From positions 4,523,001 to 4,587,000 of the forward strand of contig CP054838.1 in assembly GCA_028768545.1 (NCBI GenBank): a stretch of DNA of 64,000 bases, written 5' to 3'. The stretch comes from Desulfobacter sp. (GTDB taxonomy: Bacteria > Desulfobacterota > Desulfobacteria > Desulfobacterales > Desulfobacteraceae). Shown piece by piece: positions 1 to 7,357 of the stretch. The notes under the pieces were generated by a model. It ran no database searches. It was not told the DNA's origin and was given only the letters and a program-made list of their open reading frames with translations. The stretch's first letter is position 1. The number at the start of each line of letters is the position of its first letter. A program made the translations under genes and the position numbers.

Positions 1-18
1 GGGGCTGGTCATGGCCGA

Positions 19-249
19 TCAGAACTGGTCTGAACCTAATTCCAAAATTTTACGCATATCTTCTATGGTCTGGAGGGCAGCTTCCTCATCCACCTGGGAA
101 ATGGCAAACCCGGCATGGACAATGACATAATCCCCAATTGTTACATCTTCAAGCAGCATAATGCTGGCTTCCCGGACAACCCCGTCCACATCCACCTTTG
201 CTACTGAATCGTTAATTTCAATAATTTTTGAAGGTACGGCTAAACACAT
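19..249 (-). CDS. hypC: Hydrogenase assembly chaperone HypC/HupF
   Basis: A 76-residue protein starting MCLAVPSKI, the HypC/HupF signature in which Cys2 and the following CLAVP segment bind the hydrogenase large-subunit precursor and HypD during Fe(CN)2CO delivery. The length is normal for the family. It ends in the acidic, hydrophobic tail typical of HypC. It stands alone on the minus strand here; other hyp genes would have to lie left of the window. It fits functionally with the NiFe hydrogenase genes at the far right end. The SD is weak (GGATG about 10 bases upstream). Identification rests on the N-terminal motif and overall pattern. Confidence 0.93.
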   Translation of the reverse strand: MCLAVPSKIIEINDSVAKVDVDGVVREASIMLLEDVTIGDYVIVHAGFAISQVDEEAALQTIEDMRKILELGSDQF

Positions 250-371
250 ATAATTTCATCCATAATTAAAAAAGCATTTTCAATGAGAACCAATATACCA
301 CAGGATACTGGCTGAGCAATCTTTATTTCACTTTACCCGTCCTGATCCTGAAAATTTATCCCAAAAAACAA

Positions 372-404
372 AAGGCCCTGGACAGATATTCTATCCAGGG
401 CCTT
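372..404 (-). terminator. Rho-independent terminator of the cold-shock gene
   Basis: An 11-bp perfect stem (372-382 with 394-404, AAGGCCCTGGA / TCCAGGGCCTT) has an 11-base loop. Read on the minus strand it is followed directly by a T-rich tract (TTTGTTTTTT). It lies 44 bases beyond the stop codon of the cold-shock gene and before hypC, so hypC probably has its own promoter. Confidence 0.85.
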
Positions 405-447
405 GATGCCGTTAAGCAATCTTCGCTTGGGTAAAACGGTTTGTGAT

Positions 448-648
448 TTAGATCACAGTAACGTTTTTAGCGGCAGGGCCTTTCTGGCCCTCTTCAACTT
501 CAAATTCAACACGGTCCCCTTCGTTCAGGGATTTAAAACCTGATGCATTGATACCTGTGTGATGCACGAAAACATCTTTTCCGCCCTCTTGTTCAATAAA
601 GCCAAACCCTTTTGAGTCGTTAAACCATTTTACGATACCGGTAGCCAT
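448..648 (-). CDS. Cold-shock domain protein (CspA family)
   Basis: A 66-residue single cold-shock domain. RNP1 (KGFGFI, residues about 16-21) and RNP2 (DVFVHH, about 25-30) are intact; these aromatic residues bind single-stranded RNA or DNA. Length is standard. The start is supported by AGGAGA 8 bases upstream. Such proteins melt RNA secondary structure and are often constitutive in anaerobes. It is monocistronic, with the terminator at 372-404. The 308-base gap to the divergent gene at 957 holds its leader; no other gene is visible there. Confidence 0.95.
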   Translation of the reverse strand: MATGIVKWFNDSKGFGFIEQEGGKDVFVHHTGINASGFKSLNEGDRVEFEVEEGQKGPAAKNVTVI

Positions 649-917
649 AGTGGCAATCTCCTGTAATAAAAAAATAAAAAAAAGCGGTTTCTAACGCTTG
701 GGAGTATTGCCGTCTATCTATCCGGGAATATACGCCAATTGGAAAAAAACCATTTCGCATCCGTCTATGGATAGCGTTCGCTCAATATAAACCACAGAAT
801 GAAAAAGTCAAGTGTTTCTGAAAATTAAAATTTAATGCAGATCTCAGCTCCGGATTTGAAAACAGGTTTCCACCTAAGTTTTCCACGGTCCGGCTCCCCT
901 CCCCCTGAACTCAAGGA

Positions 918-946
918 TTGTGATCAGGAAATGTTTTTGGTATACC
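918..946 (+). promoter_or_regulatory. Candidate sigma-70 promoter of the oxidoreductase operon
   Basis: TTGTGA (918-923), a 17-base spacer and TATACC (941-946) match the -35/-10 consensus at 4 of 6 positions each. The predicted start falls at about 952-954, only a few bases before the ATG at 957. There is no Shine-Dalgarno sequence, so the first gene may be translated from a nearly leaderless mRNA. This is a pattern match only. Confidence 0.35.
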
Positions 947-956
947 TTTAAAGATC

Positions 957-2258
957 ATGGCATATATAAACAAACAGATTCTGACAGCAGTGGCGGCAAA
1001 AGAAAATGGAGAGATATTTGAACTGGAAGGATACGGGGCCGCAGGCATGTCCGGCAGCCAATTTCACATCCTGACCAAAACAAGCACCTGTGACATGCCC
1101 CAGGGAAGTGAACTCATGCTTCTGCCCGGGCGCTCTCCTGTGGTATTTAATCTGATCACCGATCAGTTTGAAGTCCTTGAAACAAATCCCTATAATCCAG
1201 ATGAACGAATTTTCCCGGTGGGGGTGTTCAACTCCCCGGGATATGTAAACCGGCACTTTTGCGCCTATGATGACACCGGCATTAAAGATCCTCTGCCCCT
1301 GTTTTCATACGGGGCTGTTGGGTTTGGAAAAAACGACTTCAGGTCAGCCGCCCTTCTCGTGGACAACGAACCCAGACAGGATCTTCGGCTTATGCCCGTT
1401 TCAGGGGTAAAGGACGGGGTGAAGCGGTTCAGAAAAAAATATCCGGACAACAGACTCATACGCCACATAGAAAAATGCGCCCTGGAATATGGGTGCCCGG
1501 CCGGGAAAAATTTTTTTCTGGGACGGTATGAGGCCCCTTTGCCCACCTCGGTGGTGTGCAATGCAAGCTGCCTGGGATGCATCTCTCTTCAAACCCAGAA
1601 CAACCTTTGCGCCTGCCAGGACCGGATTTCCTTTATTCCGAAACCCGAAGAGATTGCCGGCGTTGCCCTGGAGCATATTCAAAAGGTGGACAAGGCCGTG
1701 GTCAGTTTCGGCCAGGGGTGCGAAGGCGAACCTTTGACCTCGGCCAAATCCATTGAGCCTGCCATTGAAATGATCAGGGCCCAGACCGACAGGGGCACCA
1801 TCAACCTCAACACCAATGCCAGCCTGCCGGATCAGGTAGACCGGCTGTGCAGGGTCGGCCTGGACAGTATGCGGGTCAGCATGAATTCAGTGCGCCCCGC
1901 CTGTTACACGGCTTATTTCAGGCCGAAATCCTATGAATTCGACCATGTGGTAAAAAGCATCAACACGGCCAAAGATCAGGGTAAATTTGTGGCCATCAAC
2001 TATCTTAACTGTCCTGGATTCACAGATTCCCAATCGGAAAAAGAGGCCCTGTTCTCTTTTATCCAGGATCTGGGCATTGATATGATCCAGTGGCGGAACC
2101 TTAACTTTGACCCCAGACGCTATATCCGCATCATGGACAAGGTTGAAGACAACGGTCCGCCAACGGGCATGGCCCGGATGATAGGAGATCTGACCCAAGC
2201 CTTTCCCAACCTTATCCATGGATATTTTAATCCCCCAAAGGAAACCCATGGCAGATAA
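957..2258 (+). CDS. Radical SAM protein with about 200-residue N-terminal domain
   Basis: A 433-residue protein. The radical SAM cluster motif CNASCLGC (CxxxCxxC, Cys201/205/208) comes unusually late, after a 200-residue N-terminal region I do not recognise. The following FGQGCEGEP is the glycine-rich SAM-binding strand, and a NLNTNAS strand continues the TIM barrel. A second Cys pair (CACQ) follows the cluster motif. The gene is first in a plus-strand operon and overlaps the next gene by 11 bases, implying translational coupling with the DRE-TIM enzyme. The substrate is unknown; a modification or activation role for a partner of the oxidoreductase operon is only inference. It has no SD, see the promoter entry. 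Confidence 0.85.
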   Translation: MAYINKQILTAVAAKENGEIFELEGYGAAGMSGSQFHILTKTSTCDMPQGSELMLLPGRSPVVFNLITDQFEVLETNPYNPDERIFPVGVFNSPGYVNRHFCAYDDTGIKDPLPLFSYGAVGFGKNDFRSAALLVDNEPRQDLRLMPVSGVKDGVKRFRKKYPDNRLIRHIEKCALEYGCPAGKNFFLGRYEAPLPTSVVCNASCLGCISLQTQNNLCACQDRISFIPKPEEIAGVALEHIQKVDKAVVSFGQGCEGEPLTSAKSIEPAIEMIRAQTDRGTINLNTNASLPDQVDRLCRVGLDSMRVSMNSVRPACYTAYFRPKSYEFDHVVKSINTAKDQGKFVAINYLNCPGFTDSQSEKEALFSFIQDLGIDMIQWRNLNFDPRRYIRIMDKVEDNGPPTGMARMIGDLTQAFPNLIHGYFNPPKETHGR

Positions 2259-3396
2259 ACCAGGCAGGATCCGTGTCATTGACCAAACCCTGAGAGAGGG
2301 AATGCAGTTTCACGGCCTTGTCTTTTCCCTGGAACAGCGGATAAAGATGCTGGAATTCCAGGAAATGCTCGGGGTGGATGTCTGCCAGGCAGGCTACCCT
2401 TCAGCCCTTGATCAAGAAGCCGCAATTGTTTCAGCCCTGGCAGACCACTCAAGAAAAAAAGGATTTAAAATCCGGATTGCCGCCCTGGGAAGGACCCTGG
2501 CATCGGATGCCGACATCTTAGTCAAAACCCGGGTGGATGATCCCCATTTTCATTTCCAGATCAAAAAGGATATGCCTGAGCCCGTTTTTTTAAAGGCCCT
2601 GGACCAAGTCCAGGCGCTCTTTGCCCATGTAAAAGAAAAGCTGCCCCTTTCCCAGATTTCCCTGGCCATGCTCGACATGGGCAAGACCGATCCTCAACAA
2701 TTAGCCACCAGCGTTAAATGCCTGGACCTCTTCCCCCACTTGAGTATCCTCTCCCTGGCGGACACCTCGGGCATCATGGCGCCCAACCAGGTTTTTGACC
2801 GAATACGGGCATTGGCACCCAAGGCCGGCCACCTCAAACTTGGGGTCCACTGCCACAACGACATGGGCATGGCTTCGGCAAACAGCCTGACAGGAATTCT
2901 GGCAGGTGCACAAATTTTAGAAGCCTCTGTCTTAGGCATTGGCGAACGCAACGGGATTGCAGACCTGTATACCACGGCCAAACTTCTTGACGCCCAGGGA
3001 ATAAGAACAGGACTTGACCTTGATAACCCAAAAGGATTTACAGCCTATTACACCTATGTCAACCAGATTGTTGGAGAACAGACCGGGCTCAACCTCATGG
3101 ATTATCCCTGCCCGGTATTTGGGGCGGCTGTCAAAACCCATGTGGCCGGCACCCATGCACAGGGAGATTTTGGAACACGGGACTCAGAATATTTTTTCCT
3201 CAACCCCCTCTGCGGCAAAGGGCTTATAAAACAATTTTTGGACAAAAATAAAATCCCCTATCCCGGGGACACGCTTGAATCAATTACCCTGGCAGTCAAG
3301 CAGGCCAGCATGGATAAGGGCCGGGCCCTTTTAAAAGAAGAAGTATATGATTTAGTGAGAAAAACCATTTGCAAAACCAATCCTGATCTGATTTAA
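2248..3396 (+). CDS. DRE-TIM synthase (isopropylmalate/homocitrate/Re-citrate synthase-like)
   Basis: A 382-residue HMGL-like TIM barrel. The N-terminal DQTLREGMQF (D and RE catalytic), the HCHND metal site (His201, His203) and GIGERNG near the barrel end are all present. These are the hallmarks of acetyl-CoA-condensing enzymes (LeuA, NifV, citramalate synthase, Re-citrate synthase). It is too short to carry the LeuA regulatory domain. The ATG at 2248 is preferred over the in-frame upstream ATG at 2218 because AAAGGAA lies 5 bases before it and the protein then begins just before the first barrel strand. Sitting with a 2-ketoisovalerate-type oxidoreductase suggests a 2-oxoacid plus acetyl-CoA reaction; the exact substrate cannot be read from sequence. 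Confidence 0.85.
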   Translation: MADKPGRIRVIDQTLREGMQFHGLVFSLEQRIKMLEFQEMLGVDVCQAGYPSALDQEAAIVSALADHSRKKGFKIRIAALGRTLASDADILVKTRVDDPHFHFQIKKDMPEPVFLKALDQVQALFAHVKEKLPLSQISLAMLDMGKTDPQQLATSVKCLDLFPHLSILSLADTSGIMAPNQVFDRIRALAPKAGHLKLGVHCHNDMGMASANSLTGILAGAQILEASVLGIGERNGIADLYTTAKLLDAQGIRTGLDLDNPKGFTAYYTYVNQIVGEQTGLNLMDYPCPVFGAAVKTHVAGTHAQGDFGTRDSEYFFLNPLCGKGLIKQFLDKNKIPYPGDTLESITLAVKQASMDKGRALLKEEVYDLVRKTICKTNPDLI

Positions 3397-3440
3397 TTTG
3401 TGATTTGGGTTGTTTTAATCATTTTGTAAAGGAAACGGGT

Positions 3441-4124
3441 TTGACACCAGATATTAACGGGATCGTCATCATCGTCGGTAATTACGGTTCTGGAAAAAGC
3501 GAGACCGCGGTCAACCTGGCAGCCATCGGCTCAGCCCAGGGAAAACGCGTTAAAATCACAGACCTGGATTTGGTCAATCCCTATTTCCGCAGCAGGGAAG
3601 CCAGACGCCCCCTTGAAAAATTAGGGGTTGAGGTGGTCCTGCCCCCTGAACAATACATGCATGCAGACCTGCCCATCCTCACCCCGGCAGTAGCCGGGAT
3701 GATAAAAAATCCCGGGGACCTGACCATCCTGGATGCCGGCGGGGATGACACCGGGGTGACGGTATTGGCCGCCCTGGCAGATGTATTGGAAAAACCGGAT
3801 GTTCAGATGATCCAGGTGATCAATCCCTTGCGGCCCTTTACCCAGAGCCTTGAGGGATGTTTAAAAATCAAGGCGGAAATTGAGACCTCGGCCAAACTGC
3901 CCGTGACAGGTCTTGTGTCCAACGCCAACCTCATTGATGAAACCACCCCTGAAATTGTTTACAACGGCTATGACCTGGTTTGCCAGATGTCAAATGCCAC
4001 CGGCCTGAAACTTGAATTTATAACAGCGTCCTCCGGGCTGATGCCCCAGCTGGATATGGACCGGTTTGACTGTCCTGTCCTGCCCATTGACAGACGACTG
4101 GCACCTCCCTGGAAACGCATTTAA
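3441..4124 (+). CDS. P-loop NTPase of MinD/ParA-like type
   Basis: About 227 residues from a TTG start at 3441, chosen because AAAGGAA precedes it by about 8 bases; an upstream in-frame TTG at 3405 has no SD. Walker A is GNYGSGKSE (near residue 13), and the Walker B-like LTILDAGGDD lies at about residue 100. The SRNYF-type segment NPYFRSREAR resembles ATPases that handle cofactors or move cargo. No membrane segment is seen. Placed between the DRE-TIM synthase and the ferredoxin subunit, it may assist assembly or metal loading of the oxidoreductase, but that is inference. Confidence 0.75.
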   Translation: MTPDINGIVIIVGNYGSGKSETAVNLAAIGSAQGKRVKITDLDLVNPYFRSREARRPLEKLGVEVVLPPEQYMHADLPILTPAVAGMIKNPGDLTILDAGGDDTGVTVLAALADVLEKPDVQMIQVINPLRPFTQSLEGCLKIKAEIETSAKLPVTGLVSNANLIDETTPEIVYNGYDLVCQMSNATGLKLEFITASSGLMPQLDMDRFDCPVLPIDRRLAPPWKRI

Positions 4125-4144
4125 ACGTAGGAGTAATTTGAACA

Positions 4145-4366
4145 ATGGCCCTAGAACATATTATTGATACCGAACGGTGCAAGGGATGCGGGCTCTGTGT
4201 TAATTTCTGCCCCAAAAACGTCCTTGAGATCACCGACAAAGTAAATGCAAAAGGACATTTCCCCGTGTTCCAGGCAAGACCTGAAGACTGTATTCACTGC
4301 ACCATATGCTGTGTGATGTGCCCGGATGTTGCCATCCGAATTGTTGAAAAAGAAACAACAAACTAA
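4145..4366 (+). CDS. 2x[4Fe-4S] ferredoxin subunit of 2-oxoacid oxidoreductase (delta)
   Basis: A 73-residue ferredoxin with two clusters: CKGCGLCVNFCP (residues about 12-23) and CIHCTICCVMCP (about 49-60). It opens the subunit block delta-alpha-beta-gamma, the usual order for KorDABC/VorDABC enzymes, and relays electrons from the TPP subunit to external ferredoxin. GGAG precedes the ATG. The second motif has an additional adjacent Cys (ICCVMC), common in this subgroup. Confidence 0.93.
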   Translation: MALEHIIDTERCKGCGLCVNFCPKNVLEITDKVNAKGHFPVFQARPEDCIHCTICCVMCPDVAIRIVEKETTN

Positions 4367-4385
4367 TTTTTAAGGATAGATAACA

Positions 4386-5456
4386 ATGGCAAAAGTCTTA
4401 ATGAAAGGTAATGAAGCAATTGGTGAAGCCGCTATCAGGGCAGGCTGTAAAAATTATTTTGCATATCCCATCACCCCCCAGTCAGAAGTGGCCGAATACC
4501 TGGTAAAACGGCTGCCCGAAGAAGGCGGGGTCTTTCTCCAGGGAGAAAGTGAAGTGGCTGTGGGATATATGATATTTGGTGCATCAGGTGCAGGAGAACG
4601 GGTAATGACAACCTCTTCATCTCCGGGCATCAGCCTCATGAGCGAAGCCATTTCCTATATTGCTGCGGCCCAGTGCCCGGCTGTTTTTGTCAATATCATG
4701 AGAGGGGGCCCGGGGCTCGGCGGCATTCTCCCCTCCCAGGGCGATTATTTCCAGGCCACCAAGGGCGGAGGCCATGGGGACTACCGTCTTTTAGTCCTGG
4801 CGCCGGACGGGGTGCAAGAAGCCGTTGAAATGACCATGCAGGCATTTGGTCTGGCTGAAAAATACCGGAATCCCGTCATGGTTTTGGGCGACGGCATGAT
4901 CGGCCAGATGATGGAGCCGGTTGAATTCCCGGATGATTTAAAATCTGAGCCCTCCAACAAGGATGACTGGGCCACCAACGGGATGGCCACACGGAAAAGC
5001 AAGAAAAGAAACCTGGTAAAATCCCTGTTCCTGGACCCGACGGAACTCAACCAGAACAACCTGATTCTCAAGGCCAAATACGAGCAGATGAGAAAAGAGG
5101 AAGTTCAGTTCGAACTCTACAATGCCGACACAGACTACCAGGTGATGATCACAAGCTACGGCACCATGAGCCGGGTCTGCAGGACCGCCATTGACATGCT
5201 CAAAAAAGAGGGCATTGAAGTGGCCATGTTCAGACCGAAAACCTTATTTCCCTTTCCGGAACAAGAGGTTCACGATGCGGCAATAAAGGAAAGCTGCAAA
5301 TCCGTTATCAGTATTGAGATGAGTATGGGACAGATGGTGGAAGATGTTCAGCGCTGCGTCATGGGCAAACGGCCCGTGGAATTCTACGGAGAGTGCGGCG
5401 GTGAAATTCCTTCACCTGAAAAAATCATCGAAATTATCAAAACACTGGTAAAGTAA
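4386..5456 (+). CDS. vorB: 2-oxoacid:ferredoxin oxidoreductase alpha subunit (VorB/KorA type)
   Basis: A 356-residue alpha subunit. The N-terminal KGNEAIGEAAIRAGC and YPITPQSEV segments are the conserved pyrimidine-binding region of PFOR-family alpha chains. GDYFQATKGGGHGDYR and LGDGMIGQMMEPV match the subgroup usually named 3-methyl-2-oxobutanoate dehydrogenase VorB. The C-terminal half carries the transketolase-C-like domain. The enzyme oxidatively decarboxylates a 2-oxoacid to acyl-CoA with ferredoxin as acceptor. Whether the substrate is 2-ketoisovalerate or 2-oxoglutarate cannot be settled by motif; the window's aminotransferase and isobutyryl-CoA-type mutase favour branched-chain acids. 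Confidence 0.9.
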   Translation: MAKVLMKGNEAIGEAAIRAGCKNYFAYPITPQSEVAEYLVKRLPEEGGVFLQGESEVAVGYMIFGASGAGERVMTTSSSPGISLMSEAISYIAAAQCPAVFVNIMRGGPGLGGILPSQGDYFQATKGGGHGDYRLLVLAPDGVQEAVEMTMQAFGLAEKYRNPVMVLGDGMIGQMMEPVEFPDDLKSEPSNKDDWATNGMATRKSKKRNLVKSLFLDPTELNQNNLILKAKYEQMRKEEVQFELYNADTDYQVMITSYGTMSRVCRTAIDMLKKEGIEVAMFRPKTLFPFPEQEVHDAAIKESCKSVISIEMSMGQMVEDVQRCVMGKRPVEFYGECGGEIPSPEKIIEIIKTLVK

Positions 5457-5479
5457 CGGACCGATATTAGGAGAAAAAA

Positions 5480-6220
5480 ATGGGAAAAACATTTTCAAAG
5501 CCCAACGTGTTAAGCCAGAATTATACCCACTACTGCCCGGGCTGCACCCATGGTATCGTCCATAGGCTGGTTGCCGAAGCCATTGATGAACTGGATATTC
5601 AGGACAGAACCGTGGGCATCGCCCCTGTGGGGTGTGCTGTCATGGCCTACAATTATTTTGACTGTGACTTCCAGGAAGCGGCTCACGGCCGCGCCCCTGC
5701 CATGGCCACGGGAATCAAGCGGGTACGCCCGGACTTGATTGTATTTACCTACCAGGGAGACGGTGACCTTGCCAGCATCGGCATGGGAGAGATCATCCAT
5801 GCGGCCAACCGGGGTGAAAAATTCACAGTCATTTTCATCAACAACGCCATTTACGGGATGACCGGCGGCCAGATGGCCCCCACCACCATGCCGGGTCAAA
5901 GGGCAACCACGGCCCCCACAGGACGTGACACAGACCAGACCGGAATGCCCATCCGCATGGCCAACCTCTTAGGAGAGCTGGTCACCCCGGGATATGTCAC
6001 CCGCCAGGCCGTGCTCAAGCCCCAGCAGGTCAACAAGGCTAAAAAAGCCATTAAAAAAGCATTCCAATACCAGGTGGAAGGCAAATGTTTCAGCTTTGTG
6101 GAGGTGGTTTCCACCTGTCCCACAAACTGGGGAATGACCCCGCTGAATGCCTTAAAATGGGCCGAAGAGACCTTGCTGCCCTATTATGAACTGGGTGATT
6201 ATAAAACCCCTGAAGAATAG
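5480..6220 (+). CDS. 2-oxoacid:ferredoxin oxidoreductase beta subunit (TPP-binding)
   Basis: A 246-residue subunit. CPGCTHG near residue 19 supplies cluster or TPP contacts, and GDGDLASIGMGE starting at about residue 90 is the TPP-Mg motif, followed by NNAIYGMTGGQ. Length is typical of KorB/VorA-type beta chains. AGGAGA precedes the ATG by 8 bases. The gene ends in TAG (6218-6220), showing that TAG acts as an ordinary stop in this genome. It forms the catalytic core together with the alpha chain at 4386. Confidence 0.93.
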   Translation: MGKTFSKPNVLSQNYTHYCPGCTHGIVHRLVAEAIDELDIQDRTVGIAPVGCAVMAYNYFDCDFQEAAHGRAPAMATGIKRVRPDLIVFTYQGDGDLASIGMGEIIHAANRGEKFTVIFINNAIYGMTGGQMAPTTMPGQRATTAPTGRDTDQTGMPIRMANLLGELVTPGYVTRQAVLKPQQVNKAKKAIKKAFQYQVEGKCFSFVEVVSTCPTNWGMTPLNALKWAEETLLPYYELGDYKTPEE

Positions 6221-6232
6221 ACTGGAGAAAGC

Positions 6233-6769
6233 ATGCAGACAGAAATAAAATTTGCAGGATTCGGCGGACAGGGCATCCTTCTCAGTGCCAAGCTCCTGGC
6301 ATATGCCGCAATGAAACAAGGTTCCCAGGTGGCCTGGATCCCGTCCTACGGTCCTGAGATGCGGGGCGGCACTGCCTATTGCACCGTGGTTATCAGCGAC
6401 AAGCTCATCGGTTCGCCCATCATCAAGAACCCCAGCCATTTGGTGGCCATGAACCGGCCCTCCCTGGAAAAATTTGACTCAACCGTCAAACCCGGCGGGA
6501 TTGTGTTCATTAATTCATCTTTAATTCCGGTCCGCAGTGAGCGCAAAGATATTACAGAGCTTGTGGTACCGGTAAACGATATTGCCATCAAGGCCGGCTC
6601 TGTCAGGGCCGCCAATATTGTTGCCCTGGCCGCCTTTGCAGCTAAAAGCCAGCTGGTGGACCTGGAACTTTTGAAAAAGTGTATTAAGGAAGAATTTTCA
6701 GCCAAAGCCAAAATCATTCCCATGAATATGACGGCATTTGATGAGGGGGTAAAAGCGGCACTGGCATAA
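6233..6769 (+). CDS. 2-oxoacid:ferredoxin oxidoreductase gamma subunit
   Basis: A 178-residue gamma domain. FAGFGGQGILLSAKLLA (residues 8-24) is the conserved nucleotide-like loop, and the PSYGPEMRGG motif follows at about residue 42. These are diagnostic of KorC/VorG chains, which contribute to CoA binding. The gene starts 12 bases after the beta gene, so the subunits are probably coupled in translation. It completes the four-subunit set. Confidence 0.92.
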   Translation: MQTEIKFAGFGGQGILLSAKLLAYAAMKQGSQVAWIPSYGPEMRGGTAYCTVVISDKLIGSPIIKNPSHLVAMNRPSLEKFDSTVKPGGIVFINSSLIPVRSERKDITELVVPVNDIAIKAGSVRAANIVALAAFAAKSQLVDLELLKKCIKEEFSAKAKIIPMNMTAFDEGVKAALA

Positions 6770-6800
6770 ACTTATCCATATCAGACAAGGGGGACAAAAG

Positions 6801-7292
6801 ATGATCAGACGTGAAATATCACTATTTCTCAAAAATGTGCCTGGCGAACTGGGAGAACTCACAGACCTTCTTGGAGGGGCGGGGATCAACATTGATGCCA
6901 TCACCATCCAGGATGCATCCGCCTATGTGCAGAACCTGTTTGAAGCCCGGGGCAAATCCCTGAAACGGCTGGCCTCTTCGGCCAGTTATTCGTCCATGCG
7001 AAGGGATTCTGCCCAATTTGCCCTGATCCGTCTTTTGCCGGATGACCCTGACAAGACCACGGCCCTGCTCAAGGAAAAGGATTATCTTTTTGACAGCAAA
7101 GAGGTGGTGGCCATTGATATGACCAACAAGCCCGGGGAATTGTCCAAGATGACCCAGCGCCTGGGAAAAGAAGGGATCAATATCAATTATGTCTACGGAT
7201 CGGTCTCAACCGGTGATGGAAAATGTCTCTTTGTTTTCTGCCCCGAGGATGTGACCTTTGCCGACGCCATCTTTGAGAATGGAAAATATTAG
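6801..7292 (+). CDS. Tandem ACT-domain protein
   Basis: 163 residues made of two ACT domains: KNVPGELGELTDLLGGAGIN (residues about 11-30) and NKPGELSKMTQRLGKEGIN (about 112-130), both with the loop Gly that binds amino acids at domain interfaces. No catalytic domain is attached, so it is likely a stand-alone amino-acid sensor regulating the upstream enzymes or operon. It is the last gene before the terminator at 7303. In the branched-chain context a leucine or valine ligand is plausible but unproven. The middle (about residues 45-75) is not obviously ACT. Confidence 0.85.
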   Translation: MIRREISLFLKNVPGELGELTDLLGGAGINIDAITIQDASAYVQNLFEARGKSLKRLASSASYSSMRRDSAQFALIRLLPDDPDKTTALLKEKDYLFDSKEVVAIDMTNKPGELSKMTQRLGKEGININYVYGSVSTGDGKCLFVFCPEDVTFADAIFENGKY

Positions 7293-7302
7293 GCCATAAA
7301 CG

Positions 7303-7344
7303 GCAGAGGAAAAAGAATGAATTCTTTTTCCTCTGCTTTTTTTT
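7303..7344 (+). terminator. Rho-independent terminator of the 957-7292 operon
   Basis: A 16-bp perfect stem (7303-7318 GCAGAGGAAAAAGAAT with 7321-7336) is followed by eight T residues (7337-7344). It sits 10 bases after the ACT gene stop and ends the operon. The convergent gene at 7358 lies just beyond. The arrangement works only for plus-strand transcripts, because no T tract exists on the other side. Confidence 0.9.
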
Positions 7345-7357
7345 CTTCCTCGCCCTT

